Source: Winogradskya consettensis (lineage in GTDB: Bacteria; Actinomycetota; Actinomycetes; Mycobacteriales; Micromonosporaceae). From it: 64,000 bases of DNA. The translations under genes and the position numbers were made by a program. Below are positions 17,947-26,724 of the stretch, in pieces (the first letter of the stretch is position 1; every line of letters begins with the position of its first letter). The notes beneath the pieces are model-generated. The model ran no database searches. It saw only the letters and a program-made list of their open reading frames with translations, and was not told the origin of the DNA. The DNA is taken from contig NZ_BOQP01000048.1 of the NCBI RefSeq assembly GCF_018332715.1, positions 17,471 to 81,470 of the forward strand, written 5' to 3'.

Positions 17947-19608
17947 GTGAAGAAGCTCATCAATGCTGCCGGCGACGTGGTCGGCGAAGCCCTCGACGGG
18001 CTCACTCTCACCAGCGCCGGCATCGCCCGGCTGGCGGGCTCCACCACCGCCGTCCGCTCCGACATCGACAAGGTACGTGCCGCGGGCCAGGTGGCCCTCC
18101 TCTCCGGTGGCGGCGCCGGACACGAACCGGCCCACGCCGGCTATGTCGGGCCGGGCATGCTGACCGGCGCGGTGGCGGGCGAGGTCTTCACCTCCCCGTC
18201 GGTCGACGCCGTCCTCGACGCGATCCGCGCGGTCGCCACCCCCGGCGGCGTCCTGCTGATCGTCAAGAACTACACCGGTGACCGGCTCAACTTCGGCCTC
18301 GCCGCCGAGCTGGCCCGCACCGAGGGCATCAGCACCGAAACCGTCGTGGTCGCCGACGACGTGGCCCTCGCCGAGGTCTCCGGGACGGGCCGCCGCGGCA
18401 TCGCCGGCACGGTCCTGGTCCACAAGGTCGCCGGGGCCGCCGCCGACGCGGGCCTGTCCCTGAGCGAGGTCGCCCGCCTGGCCCGCCGCGTCGCGGACAC
18501 GGTCGGCTCGATGGGCCTGGCCCTCAGCGCGTGCACGGTCCCGGCGGCGGGACAGCCCGGCTTCCTGCTCGACGAGGACGAAGCCGAATGGGGCCTCGGC
18601 ATCCACGGCGAACCCGGCGTGGAACGGGCCACGCTGCCCCCGGTCGCGGAGGTCGCCGCACGCCTGATCACCACGATCGTCGAGGACCGCGGCATCACCT
18701 CCGGCAGCCAGGTCGCCCTGCTGGTCAACGGTCTCGGCGCCACCCCGCCCATGGAACTCTCCATCGTGGCCGACGCCGCCATCCGCGACCTTCGCAAACG
18801 CGGCATCACCGCTACCCGGGTCTGGGCGGGCACGTTCCTGTCCGCCCTCGACATGGCCGGCGTCTCGATCAGCCTCCTGCCCGTCGACGAGGAACTCCTC
18901 GGCCTGCTCGACGCCCCGACGACGGCACCGGCGTGGCCGCGTACCGAATCCACCGCCGAAGGCACCGTCCTGCCGGCACCACCCGGTGTTCTTCCCGAAA
19001 GCGGAACCCTTGCCGCTTCCGACCCTGTGCGCCGCGCCCTCGAAGCCGTAGCCGAAACCCTCATCGCCCACCGCGACGAACTCACCGCGATGGACCGCGA
19101 GGTCGGCGACGGAGACCTCGGCATCAGCCTCGCCCGCGGCGCGGCCGCCATCCTCGCCGAAACCCCCACCTACCCCGGCGAGCAGGGCCCGGCCGCGGTC
19201 CTGCGAGCGGTCTCAGCATCGGTACGCCGTGACGTCGGCGGCACCTCCGGCCCGCTCTACGCCATCCTCCTGCTCCGCGCAGCCGCCGCCCTCGAGGAAA
19301 CCGGCTCCTGGCCCGCCGCCCTGCAGGCCGGCACCGACGGCATCCGCGACGTAGGCGGCGCCGAGGTCGGCGACCGAACGATGATCGACGCCCTCTCCCC
19401 CGCAGCCGAAGCCCTCGCCACCGGCGGCACCCTGGCCGCCGCCATCACCGCCGCCCGCACCGGCACGGACCACACCGCCACCATCACCGCCCGCCTGGGC
19501 CGCTCCAGCTACCTCGGCGACAGAGTCCTCGGCCACCCCGACCCCGGCGCGTACGCTGTGGTGCTGTGGCTGGAAGCAATCTCGGCGGCCCTGAGCCCCA
19601 CCACCTGA
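17947..19608 (+). CDS. dhaK: Single-chain ATP-dependent dihydroxyacetone kinase (DhaK-DhaL)
   Basis: A 553-residue enzyme joining the DhaK substrate domain (about 1-325) with the DhaL ATP domain (about 350-550). GGGAGHEPAHAGYVG and the His of GIHGEPGVER, which binds dihydroxyacetone covalently, are intact, as is DREVGDGDLG of DhaL with its Mg-binding aspartates. It phosphorylates dihydroxyacetone with ATP for entry into glycolysis. I use GTG 17947 because it opens with the family pattern KKLINAAGDVVGEALDG; the open frame further upstream overlaps argS. The symbol is a generic one. It overlaps the downstream phosphatase gene by 43 bases. Confidence 0.93.
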   Translation: MKKLINAAGDVVGEALDGLTLTSAGIARLAGSTTAVRSDIDKVRAAGQVALLSGGGAGHEPAHAGYVGPGMLTGAVAGEVFTSPSVDAVLDAIRAVATPGGVLLIVKNYTGDRLNFGLAAELARTEGISTETVVVADDVALAEVSGTGRRGIAGTVLVHKVAGAAADAGLSLSEVARLARRVADTVGSMGLALSACTVPAAGQPGFLLDEDEAEWGLGIHGEPGVERATLPPVAEVAARLITTIVEDRGITSGSQVALLVNGLGATPPMELSIVADAAIRDLRKRGITATRVWAGTFLSALDMAGVSISLLPVDEELLGLLDAPTTAPAWPRTESTAEGTVLPAPPGVLPESGTLAASDPVRRALEAVAETLIAHRDELTAMDREVGDGDLGISLARGAAAILAETPTYPGEQGPAAVLRAVSASVRRDVGGTSGPLYAILLLRAAAALEETGSWPAALQAGTDGIRDVGGAEVGDRTMIDALSPAAEALATGGTLAAAITAARTGTDHTATITARLGRSSYLGDRVLGHPDPGAYAVVLWLEAISAALSPTT

Positions 19609-20006
19609 CCTGGCACCCCGACGGGCCCGGCGTGCTCCCCCTGCCGTCGGGCCGCCTCATCCGGGGCCGAGCCCTGCGCCGCCCGCCCCTCGACCCACCC
19701 GCCGACCTCACCATCCGCCTGCTCGGCCGAGGCGGCGACATCCACTGGCCCGACTTCTGGCTCCCCACCGACCGAGCCCACGCCTACGCGGTTCTCCACG
19801 AGGCTTGGACACGCTCCGCCACCGAGCGCGTAGAACTCGCCTGCAAAGGCGGCCGCGGCCGCACCGGCACAGCCCTCGCCTGCATCGCCATCCTCGACGG
19901 CATCCCACCCGCAGAAGCAGTCACCTACGTCCGCACCCACTACAGCCCCCACGCCGTAGAAACTCCTTGGCAGCACCGCTACGTCCAAAATTTCACCGGC
20001 GGCTGA
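19566..20006 (+). CDS. Protein-tyrosine phosphatase family protein
   Basis: A 146-residue protein with the phosphatase P-loop CKGGRGRTG (C-X5-R, about residues 93-99), followed by a helix rich in Ala (ALACIAILDG) and a closing VETPWQHRYVQ. An Asp or Trp in the WPDFWLP segment could act as general acid. The start is GTG 19566, inside the kinase gene, so expression is probably coupled to it. Its substrate is unknown; a small sugar or dihydroxyacetone phosphate cannot be excluded given the neighbour. Confidence 0.82.
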   Translation: MAGSNLGGPEPHHLTWHPDGPGVLPLPSGRLIRGRALRRPPLDPPADLTIRLLGRGGDIHWPDFWLPTDRAHAYAVLHEAWTRSATERVELACKGGRGRTGTALACIAILDGIPPAEAVTYVRTHYSPHAVETPWQHRYVQNFTGG

Positions 20007-20007
20007 G

Positions 20008-20620
20008 TTACCAGTGGGCGGGTGCCAGCAGGTCGGTCTTCACAAGCGGCGGGAGACCGTCGTCGAGCGTGCGCAGGCGCTCGTAGATGTCGCGCATCGC
20101 ATTCCTGTCGGGGATATGCGGGCTGCCGGCTGCTCGCTTCAGGACGGTCAGCGTGCTGAACAGCGCTATTGCGCCCACCGGGTAGCCCTGCGCCCGGAGA
20201 CGTCGCAGACGCATCAACTCCGCGCTCGCGATCTGTGATCCGGGACCGTCGTCGATGAGAACGATGACCGCGACGCCGGCTTCGGCAGCGACGACGGCGT
20301 GAGCGATGACCATGAGCTCGCCAAGGTCTTTCGCATGGCGCACCCGCTCGTGCATAGGTTGCCGGGAGACCCGATAGATCACCCTGTCCAATTCGGGGGT
20401 GACCTCGTCGGAGAGGACCTCGATCCATCGTGGCGTCAACTTGCGCCAGACTGTCGCTGCGGCCTGAAAGCGGCTGTCCTCTCTGGCTTTACCTCAGCAC
20501 CTCGCCTCGGACGGTCTCCGGCACGCTCAACGGGCCCAGGACGCTCATGAGAAGACGCTCTTTGTTGATCGAGAAGAAGTTCAGACTCGGTCCGGCATCG
20601 ATGATCGGCCGTTGGGTCAT
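20008..20620 (-). pseudogene. PIN-domain ribonuclease gene with one-base frameshift
   Basis: Third gene of an XRE / ImmA-IrrE / PIN module. The ATG at 20620 overlaps the peptidase stop (ATGA). The first 43 codons encode a PIN start (IIDAGPSLNFFSINKERLL ... VPETVRGEVLR) and stop at TAA 20489-20491. Skipping the T of that TAA gives AAA GCC AGA GAG, read as KAREDSRFQAAATVWRKL, which joins the second part running to 20008. Without that base the gene is exactly 204 codons. PIN proteins are Mg-dependent RNases, often toxins, and this one is broken unless read by frameshifting or the base is a sequence error. The later acidic pair LIDDG is intact. Confidence 0.8.
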
Positions 20621-21480
20621 CGCCCCGCGGCCTCCGTGCGTGACTCGGCGGCAACGTCCGGCGCGTTGAGATCCTGGTCGAGAGCCGCCCAGTCGATCTC
20701 GATGTTCGGGGACTCGGACGGATCAGCCCACACGACCGGCCGCTCGGCGGGGGTGATGCCGGCCTCGCGCAGCTCCGCTTCAACAGTTTCCAGAGGAATT
20801 CCGCGCAGCGTCGCGATGGCCTGGGCAGACAGCACACCTTCTACATAGCCGTTGATCGCGCGAGCGAGCAGCCGTTGGGGCGCTCTGCGCCGGTCGGAAT
20901 CGATTCGCAGTGCTTCATATTGGTCGCTCCACCCGAAGCCGACTGCCAGACGACGGGTGGACAGGACCATCCAGCTGTCCTTCGTGGCTGCGTCCAGATA
21001 TCCGACCTGCTGCAACGCTATGGCGGCGATGGCGGGGGACACCAGGAACCGTTGCACGACCGACGAAAGCGTCGCATGGGTTGCCGGCTTCCCCGTGCCG
21101 AGGAACTCCCGCAGTCCGTCAATCGGCAGCAGCATATGGCGGGCAAAGGCATCGGCGCGGACCTCTGCCCGGGACCGGCCGCCTCGCTTGCCGGGAGTGC
21201 TCTCCGTCCAGTCGCCGAACTGCACGTGCCCCAGCTCGTGAGCGAGGGTGCTCCGCTGCCGCATGGGATTTCTCGTGCGGGCCACCCCAATGATCACGGT
21301 GTTGTGTTTCGGATCGCGCATCGTAAGGCCGTGCTCGTCAGGCCCGGCATCGAGCACGGCCACATCGATGCCGGCTGTCTGCTCAACGATCGCAACAAGG
21401 TCGCCCAGCGGCTGCAGGCCCAGTCGGTGCTCCCGACGGAACCGCTCGGCGGCGCCACGCCCTTCCGTTTCTGCGCTCAT
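20617..21480 (-). CDS. ImmA/IrrE family metallopeptidase
   Basis: A 287-residue zinc peptidase of the ImmA/IrrE type. The metal site HELGH (about residues 79-83) is intact, and the C-terminal part contains the DUF955-associated helical region. Such proteins cleave or inactivate XRE-type repressors after stress, as in ICEBs1 ImmA and Deinococcus IrrE. It sits 15 bases after the XRE gene and overlaps the PIN gene by ATGA, so the three form one operon in which the peptidase probably targets the XRE partner. Confidence 0.88.
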   Translation of the reverse strand: MSAETEGRGAAERFRREHRLGLQPLGDLVAIVEQTAGIDVAVLDAGPDEHGLTMRDPKHNTVIIGVARTRNPMRQRSTLAHELGHVQFGDWTESTPGKRGGRSRAEVRADAFARHMLLPIDGLREFLGTGKPATHATLSSVVQRFLVSPAIAAIALQQVGYLDAATKDSWMVLSTRRLAVGFGWSDQYEALRIDSDRRRAPQRLLARAINGYVEGVLSAQAIATLRGIPLETVEAELREAGITPAERPVVWADPSESPNIEIDWAALDQDLNAPDVAAESRTEAAGR

Positions 21481-21495
21481 GCCTGTCCGCCCATC

Positions 21496-21828
21496 TCAGA
21501 TCGTGGCCGGGATGGCCTGGTCGTCCAGGTAGTCGTCCAGGTCCAGGAAGTGCAGGAGCGATCGGCGCATGTCTTCCATGTCGCAGTCGCTGGTCGCGCG
21601 TGCCACGAACTCGACCCGATCGGCGACGGTCTCCAGCCCGGTGAGTTGCGCGACGGTGTGTCCGGTCGCCCAGGCGATCGTCATGATCTCGGGCATCTTC
21701 GCGACGCGATCCCCGGCGATGATCCGCGACAGGGTGGGCTGAGAAATGCCGGTCAGATCCGCGAGAGCGCGCTGACTCAGACCTGCCGCAGCACGTGCCC
21801 GTTCTATCGATGCGCCTACATCAGCCAT
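21496..21828 (-). CDS. XRE-family repressor of the ImmA-PIN module
   Basis: A 110-residue protein with an N-terminal helix-turn-helix (GLSQRALADLTGISQPTLSR, about residues 17-36) and a helical C-terminus. I start at the ATG at 21828, which has GGAG 8 bases upstream; an ATG at 21852 is less likely because it lies on the operator-like repeat. The expected role is repression of its own operon, relieved by the ImmA/IrrE peptidase encoded next. Confidence 0.87.
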   Translation of the reverse strand: MADVGASIERARAAAGLSQRALADLTGISQPTLSRIIAGDRVAKMPEIMTIAWATGHTVAQLTGLETVADRVEFVARATSDCDMEDMRRSLLHFLDLDDYLDDQAIPATI

Positions 21829-21842
21829 CGCCACACTCCCGA

Positions 21843-21873
21843 GCTGAATCAAACTTCCTGGCCGTGATTCAGC
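21843..21873 (-). promoter_or_regulatory. Perfect inverted repeat, candidate XRE operator
   Basis: GCTGAATCA and its exact complement TGATTCAGC are separated by 13 bases (arm centres 22 bases apart, two helical turns). It lies 15 bases before the start codon of the XRE gene. Confidence 0.7.
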
Positions 21874-21961
21874 CTACGCGGGTTTCCACTTGATCGCACT
21901 CCGCGCGAGCCGACGAGCGTCACACCACGGCCTCAACCGCACCCACATCTGCACCACGCAA

Positions 21962-23800
21962 TCAGTGGCTGGTGGGAGTGCGGATGAGGTCGTTGACGTG
22001 GCGTTCGATCCGGTCGGCTATCGCGGGGTCGGTGATCATCATTTCGAGGCCGGCCTGGTCGGATTCGCGGATCTCCACGCGGGCCATGACGGTGATGGGG
22101 TCGGCGGGGTTGCCGAGGCCCTGGACGTCGACGATTTCGCCGGGGTCGAGGGGGGTTTCGGGCGGGAGGCGTACGCGGAGGCCTGTTTTGCTGATGTTGA
22201 TGAGGGCGGCTTCGAGGTCGTGGGCGCGGCCGGCGCGGTGGAGGTGGACGGTGCCGGTGGTGGCGATTCGCTGGGATTGGCGGCGTTCGAGTTGGGCGGC
22301 GAGGCCGGACATGCGTTCGACCTGGTCGATGGTCTGGGACATGCGTTCGGTGAGGCGTTCGACGACCTGGCCCTGGCCGGTGGCGATGGTTCGCAGGGAG
22401 GTGGCGGCGGTGCCGACGCCGCCGATGCCGGCGATCATGGCGGCGATGGTCTGGGAGACCAGGGTGGTGTCGCGGGTGAGGTCGGCGATGGTGGCGGCGA
22501 TCTGGTCGGTGGATTCGGAGGTGCTGGTGGCGAGGTCCTTGACCTCGTCGGCGACCACGGTGAAGCCGAGGCCGAGGTCACCGGCGCGGGCGGCCTCGAT
22601 GGTGGCGTTCAGGGCGAGCAGGCGGGTCTGGCCCGCGATGGTGTTGACCAGGACGGCGGTGGCCGCGACCTTGCGGAGGCTCTCCTCCAGGGAGGCGATG
22701 ACCTGCTCGGCGCGGCGGGCGTGGTCGACGACCGTCGAGGTGGCGGATTCGGTGACGGCGATGCCGTGGTCGATGGTGGCGGAGGCTTCGCGGACGTCGG
22801 CGACCTGATCGGTGACCTGGCGGAGCTCCTCGGCGACGGCGGTGGCCGATTCGCCGATGATGGCCTGGGCGCGGTCGCGCAGGCCGATCTCGGCTTCGCG
22901 CTGGTGGCGGAAGCTGACCCGGAGCTGTTCCTCGCGGACGGACTGGGCGGCGGCGAGTTCGCCCTCCTGGCCGATCATGCGGGTGCGGGCCGCGTCGATC
23001 GCCTGGCCGATCTCGCCGAGTTCGTCGCGGCCGGCCGGGAGCGGATGCGTGGTCAGGTCGCCGTCGGCGATGGCCGTGACGCCACCGACGGCGAGGGCCA
23101 CGTCGTGGCGGGTGCGCCAGAGCACCGCCGCCGCGAACCAGGCCGCGAGCGCGAATCCGCCGAGCGTGATGGCCAGGATGATCAGGCGTTCGCGGCTGAA
23201 CCCGGCGATCCGCGTTTCGAGCAGGTCGTCGAGCACCGAGGTCAGCGCGGTTATGGCCGCGTCGGGGTCGCTGATGTCGAAACTGAGCACCGGGGCCAGC
23301 CGGGATTCGAGATCGGGGGCGGAGGTGTTGGCGATCGCGGTGCTCACGTCGTACTTGAGAGCGGCAAGGACCACCGACTGGTCGGCGCCGGTGGCGAAGG
23401 CTTTCGGCAGTTGGATGATCTGGGCATCCATCACGTAGAAGGAGTCCAGGTCCGGGTCGAGGATGAGGTTGGAGTTGTTGCCGGCATCGGTGATCAATTT
23501 CGGAAGCTCGGCGCCGGTGGTCACGCTGCTGAGTCGCAACGAGGGATTGGCGGCAATCGCCGTGTTGACCGCGGCGAGGTCGCTCCGATCACCCGTGGCC
23601 AGGGCCAGCAGCGCGGGACGGACCACCTCGAGACCGTCACGCTCGCTCGCGCTGAACGAGATCTTGGTGTGCATCTCGTGGACGTAACCGTAGGTGGCGG
23701 CACCACCCGGGATCATCAGCACCAGGACGAGGGTGCCGAGCCGCAGACTGGTCCGCATCCGGTCGGCGGCCGCGAGGACCGGCCGCAGCAATACGGGCAC
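21962..23800 (-). CDS. Methyl-accepting chemotaxis protein with C-terminal PilZ domain
   Basis: A 612-residue receptor. A first membrane helix (about 21-40), an extracellular helical sensor (about 42-205), a second helix (about 208-230), HAMP (about 231-285), and a signalling domain with the hairpin tip LLALNATIEAARAGD and VVADEVKDLA follow in order. The last 110 residues form a PilZ domain with RRQSQR (RxxxR) and NISKTG (N/DxSxxG), the c-di-GMP-binding motifs. It probably senses an external or membrane signal and links chemotaxis-type signalling with c-di-GMP. No che genes are nearby. Confidence 0.9.
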   Translation of the reverse strand: MPVLLRPVLAAADRMRTSLRLGTLVLVLMIPGGAATYGYVHEMHTKISFSASERDGLEVVRPALLALATGDRSDLAAVNTAIAANPSLRLSSVTTGAELPKLITDAGNNSNLILDPDLDSFYVMDAQIIQLPKAFATGADQSVVLAALKYDVSTAIANTSAPDLESRLAPVLSFDISDPDAAITALTSVLDDLLETRIAGFSRERLIILAITLGGFALAAWFAAAVLWRTRHDVALAVGGVTAIADGDLTTHPLPAGRDELGEIGQAIDAARTRMIGQEGELAAAQSVREEQLRVSFRHQREAEIGLRDRAQAIIGESATAVAEELRQVTDQVADVREASATIDHGIAVTESATSTVVDHARRAEQVIASLEESLRKVAATAVLVNTIAGQTRLLALNATIEAARAGDLGLGFTVVADEVKDLATSTSESTDQIAATIADLTRDTTLVSQTIAAMIAGIGGVGTAATSLRTIATGQGQVVERLTERMSQTIDQVERMSGLAAQLERRQSQRIATTGTVHLHRAGRAHDLEAALINISKTGLRVRLPPETPLDPGEIVDVQGLGNPADPITVMARVEIRESDQAGLEMMITDPAIADRIERHVNDLIRTPTSH

Positions 23801-23871
23801 CGGCCGATTCCATCACGCCAAGCCGCCCCATTCGCCCTTTTTGTTACCGAGCCGGGTTAGATTGGTAGACG

Positions 23872-24306
23872 ATGATCACCGTTGACCGGACCTTCACCGT
23901 GACGGCCACCCCCGCCGCCGTCCTCGAGTACCTGCGCGACTTCGGCAACACCGAGCAGTGGGACCCAGGCACGCAGACCACCACCCGCACCGACGCCGGC
24001 CCGATCGTCGCCGGGTCGACCTGGCACAACGTCTCCAAGGTCCTCGGCATCACCACCGAGCTGACCTACACGCTGCAGGAGGCGGCGAGTGATCGGCTCG
24101 TCTTCGTCGGCCGCAACGACGGTGCCACCTCGACCGACACCATCACCGTGCGCCCGGCCGAGGGTGGCAGCGAGGTCAACTACCACCTCGAACTGCAGAT
24201 GCACGGCGCGGCGAAGCTGGCCACCCCGGTGATGAAGTTCGAGTTCGAGAAACTCGGCACCGAGACCGCCAAGAGCCTCACCGAGACCCTCAACAAGCTC
24301 GGTTAG
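23872..24306 (+). CDS. SRPBCC family protein
   Basis: A 144-residue START/polyketide-cyclase-like protein. The opening ITVDRTFTVTATPAAVLEYLRDFGNTEQWDPG is a standard SRPBCC start, with the central WHNVSKVLG and a C-terminal long helix. Members bind hydrophobic ligands, and without conserved catalytic residues no reaction can be assigned. The stop overlaps that of the convergent methyltransferase by 4 bases. Confidence 0.88.
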   Translation: MITVDRTFTVTATPAAVLEYLRDFGNTEQWDPGTQTTTRTDAGPIVAGSTWHNVSKVLGITTELTYTLQEAASDRLVFVGRNDGATSTDTITVRPAEGGSEVNYHLELQMHGAAKLATPVMKFEFEKLGTETAKSLTETLNKLG

Positions 24307-25115
24307 CCCGGGCGGCGCTGGCGGGCGGCCTCGTAAAGGGCGACGGTTGCCGCCGACGCCGCGTTCAACGAGCTGGCCGCGCCCGTGATCGGGATGCGGA
24401 CCATCTGGTCGCACGCCTCCCGCCAGGCGGTGCTCAAGCCGTGCGTCTCATTGCCTACGGCAAGGACGGTCGGGCCGGTCAGGTCGTGCTCGGCGATGTC
24501 GACCGGCCCGCGCTCATCGGTTCCGACAATCTGCACGGGTACGCCCAGAGCGCCCGCCCACGCGACAACTTCGCGATGACTCGGCAACCGCACGACCGGC
24601 AGCGCGAACAGTGATCCGGTGCTCGCGCGTACGGCGCGGGGGTCGTACGGGTCGGCGGCGTGGCCGGTGACGATCACGCCGGCCGCCCCGAACGCGTCCG
24701 CGGAACGGATCAGGGTGCCGACGTTCCCGGGGGTCGTCGGGCGGTCGAAGACGACAACGAGCAGCTTCGGGCGTACTGAGATCCGGGTCGGATCGTCGGC
24801 CGGCATGCCCACCACCGCGAGCAGCTCGGGGGTTTCGTCGTCCTTCTCGCCCAGCTCCGCCATGAGGTCGGCGGCAAGCAGCACCCGCGGCGCCCCGCTG
24901 GTCTCGATCAGCTCCCGCGCCCACTTCGACATCCCGGGCGCGTCGGAGGTCAGCAGGGCGCGGATCTCCCAGCCGTGCTCGACGGCCAGCGAGACCGGGC
25001 GTACGCCCTGGACGAGGAACTCCCCCGCCTGGTGACGCTTGTTGCGGTTGCCGAGCAGCGCCTGCCACTGCTGGAAGGTGGCGTTGCGCGTGGTGATGCG
25101 AAGGGTTCGGGGCAC
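24303..25115 (-). CDS. TrmH family (SpoU) RNA 2'-O-methyltransferase
   Basis: A 270-residue SPOUT methyltransferase. The N-terminal RNA-binding part has FLVQGVRPV; the knotted catalytic domain shows motif 1 RPTTPGNVGTLIRSADAFGA, motif 2 AVGNETHGLS and motif 3 IPITGAASSLNAASAATVAL. It transfers methyl from AdoMet to a ribose 2'-OH of rRNA or tRNA; the exact site is unknown. It lies 11 bases after the aldehyde dehydrogenase gene on the same strand and is probably cotranscribed, though the functions are unrelated. Confidence 0.9.
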   Translation of the reverse strand: MPRTLRITTRNATFQQWQALLGNRNKRHQAGEFLVQGVRPVSLAVEHGWEIRALLTSDAPGMSKWARELIETSGAPRVLLAADLMAELGEKDDETPELLAVVGMPADDPTRISVRPKLLVVVFDRPTTPGNVGTLIRSADAFGAAGVIVTGHAADPYDPRAVRASTGSLFALPVVRLPSHREVVAWAGALGVPVQIVGTDERGPVDIAEHDLTGPTVLAVGNETHGLSTAWREACDQMVRIPITGAASSLNAASAATVALYEAARQRRPG

Positions 25116-25126
25116 GCCGTCCGACG

Positions 25127-26590
25127 TTACGGTGTCGGCGGGTGACTCGTGTAGCCGGGGAAGTTCCCGTAGAGCCGCTCGCCCGGCCGGCCCTCGGTCA
25201 CCGCCTGCACGAGCAGGTCACCGCCGACGAACGCACCCTTCCAGGACGCCCCGCGACCACCGAACGTCTCGGCCTTGTCACCGCGCGAACGGGGCCGGTT
25301 GATGCCGATCTTGTACGCCTGGACGTCGCGCGCGAGCTTCTGAGCCAGGTCTTCGTCATCAACCGCGAGGCTCGCCACGAGTGCCCCGTTGCTGACGTTC
25401 ATCGCGGCGAGCAGCTCGTCCTCCGTGTCCACCACCACGATCGTGTCCACCGGCCCGAACGGCTCGGCGTGGCGCAATCGGCTGCGGCCCGGCGGTGCGA
25501 GCAGGGCGGTCGGTCCCACGTACGCGTCGTGGCCCGGGTCGCGGTGCAGGGGGATCGCGCCGCCCTCGATCGCCTCCTCGACCTTGCTGCGCAGTTCGTC
25601 GGCCTTGGCGGCGCTGATCAGCGGGCCGAAGTCGAGGTCGTCGCGCTCCAGGGGGTTGCCGTACTGCACGCTTTTCAGGACCGGGAGGTAGACGTCGAGG
25701 AATTTGTCGACGAGTTTGCGCTGGATGACGAATCTCGGGTAGGCGGTGCAGCGCTGTTTGCCGTACTCAAAGCCTTTCCTCAGGTGTTCTTCGAGCTGGT
25801 CCCATCGGGTGTATTCCCAGATTCCCCAGGCATTGAGGCCTTCTTGCTCGATGAAGTGGCGCTTGTTGGTGTCGGCCAGAGCGGCCGCTACTTTTCCGCC
25901 GTTGTCCCGGCCGCCGACGAAGGCTACTGCCGCGATATTGTCGTTTTTGACCAGCACTTCGGATAAATCGCCGCCGCTGCCACTGAGCAGCGTGACCGGG
26001 AGGCCTTCCCTGGTCATCAACGCGTGCGCGAGGGTCAGGCAGATCGCGCCGCCCTGCGACGGCGTCTTCGCGATCACCGCATTGCCGGCCAGCAGCTGCA
26101 CCAGCTCGGCGTGGACCAGCACACTCATCGGATAGTTCCACGACGCGATGTTGCTGACCGGCCCCGGCAACGGCGTGCGACCCAACATCTGCCGGTCGAT
26201 CTGCCCCAGATACCAGCGGACACCGTCCAGCGCGCGGTCGACGTCCGCGCAGGCCAGCCGCCACGGTTTGCCGATCTCCCAGACCAGCAGCCGGGCGAGC
26301 AGATCGCGATGGTCCTGCAGGGCGGCGACGGCGGCGGCCACCCTTTCCTTGCGCTCTTCTCGCGGAGTCGCGGCCCACATCGCGTGGTCCCGGGCGGCGG
26401 CACGCACCGCGGCACCGGCGGTCAGAACATCGATTCGCCCACTCTGCGCGATTTCCCGGCCGTCAATGGGGGTACGCAGGACAGCTGCCACGCCGTCGTC
26501 CTGCCACCTGTTGTCATAGAGGGTGCGCAGCCTGTTCCCGGATATCGCTTCGGGGGCGGCCTGCCGGACCTGGGCCAGAACGTCATCCAT
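25127..26590 (-). CDS. Aldehyde dehydrogenase family protein
   Basis: A 487-residue ALDH-fold protein of normal length. SNIASWNYPMSV is the nucleotide-binding entry motif, EQEGLNAWG corresponds to the general-base Glu region, and GKQRCTAYPR carries the nucleophilic Cys. The Glu region differs from the usual ELGGK, so this is a divergent subfamily, and the aldehyde substrate is not predictable. It is first of a two-gene unit with the TrmH methyltransferase. Confidence 0.85.
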   Translation of the reverse strand: MDDVLAQVRQAAPEAISGNRLRTLYDNRWQDDGVAAVLRTPIDGREIAQSGRIDVLTAGAAVRAAARDHAMWAATPREERKERVAAAVAALQDHRDLLARLLVWEIGKPWRLACADVDRALDGVRWYLGQIDRQMLGRTPLPGPVSNIASWNYPMSVLVHAELVQLLAGNAVIAKTPSQGGAICLTLAHALMTREGLPVTLLSGSGGDLSEVLVKNDNIAAVAFVGGRDNGGKVAAALADTNKRHFIEQEGLNAWGIWEYTRWDQLEEHLRKGFEYGKQRCTAYPRFVIQRKLVDKFLDVYLPVLKSVQYGNPLERDDLDFGPLISAAKADELRSKVEEAIEGGAIPLHRDPGHDAYVGPTALLAPPGRSRLRHAEPFGPVDTIVVVDTEDELLAAMNVSNGALVASLAVDDEDLAQKLARDVQAYKIGINRPRSRGDKAETFGGRGASWKGAFVGGDLLVQAVTEGRPGERLYGNFPGYTSHPPTP

Positions 26591-26694
26591 AACCCACTGT
26601 GGCCGCTTGTTTTTACCTCGCGCGACGGTTTCCTGCCCGTCCTCGTCGCGATTCTTGCCGTAGGGCCAAATTTCCCGTTTCTTCTGAAACGCTG

Positions 26695-26719
26695 TGGAGG
26701 GGCCTCGCGGGCCCCTCCA
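26695..26719 (-). terminator. Hairpin terminator after hpf
   Basis: TGGAGGGGCC and GGCCCCTCCA form a perfect 10-bp stem with a 5-base loop, 6 bases past the stop of the hibernation-factor gene. Confidence 0.75.
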
Positions 26720-26724
26720 TCACG

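Noticed and set aside
17947..20006. Phosphotransferase-type (PEP-dependent) dihydroxyacetone kinase set
   Set aside because: DhaK and DhaL are joined in one chain and no DhaM is adjacent, so the ATP-dependent type fits.
21890..23860. 656-codon plus-strand frame opposite the chemoreceptor gene
   Set aside because: Gly/Asp/Val-rich low-complexity translation with no domain; an antisense shadow of the MCP-PilZ gene, whose motifs are complete.
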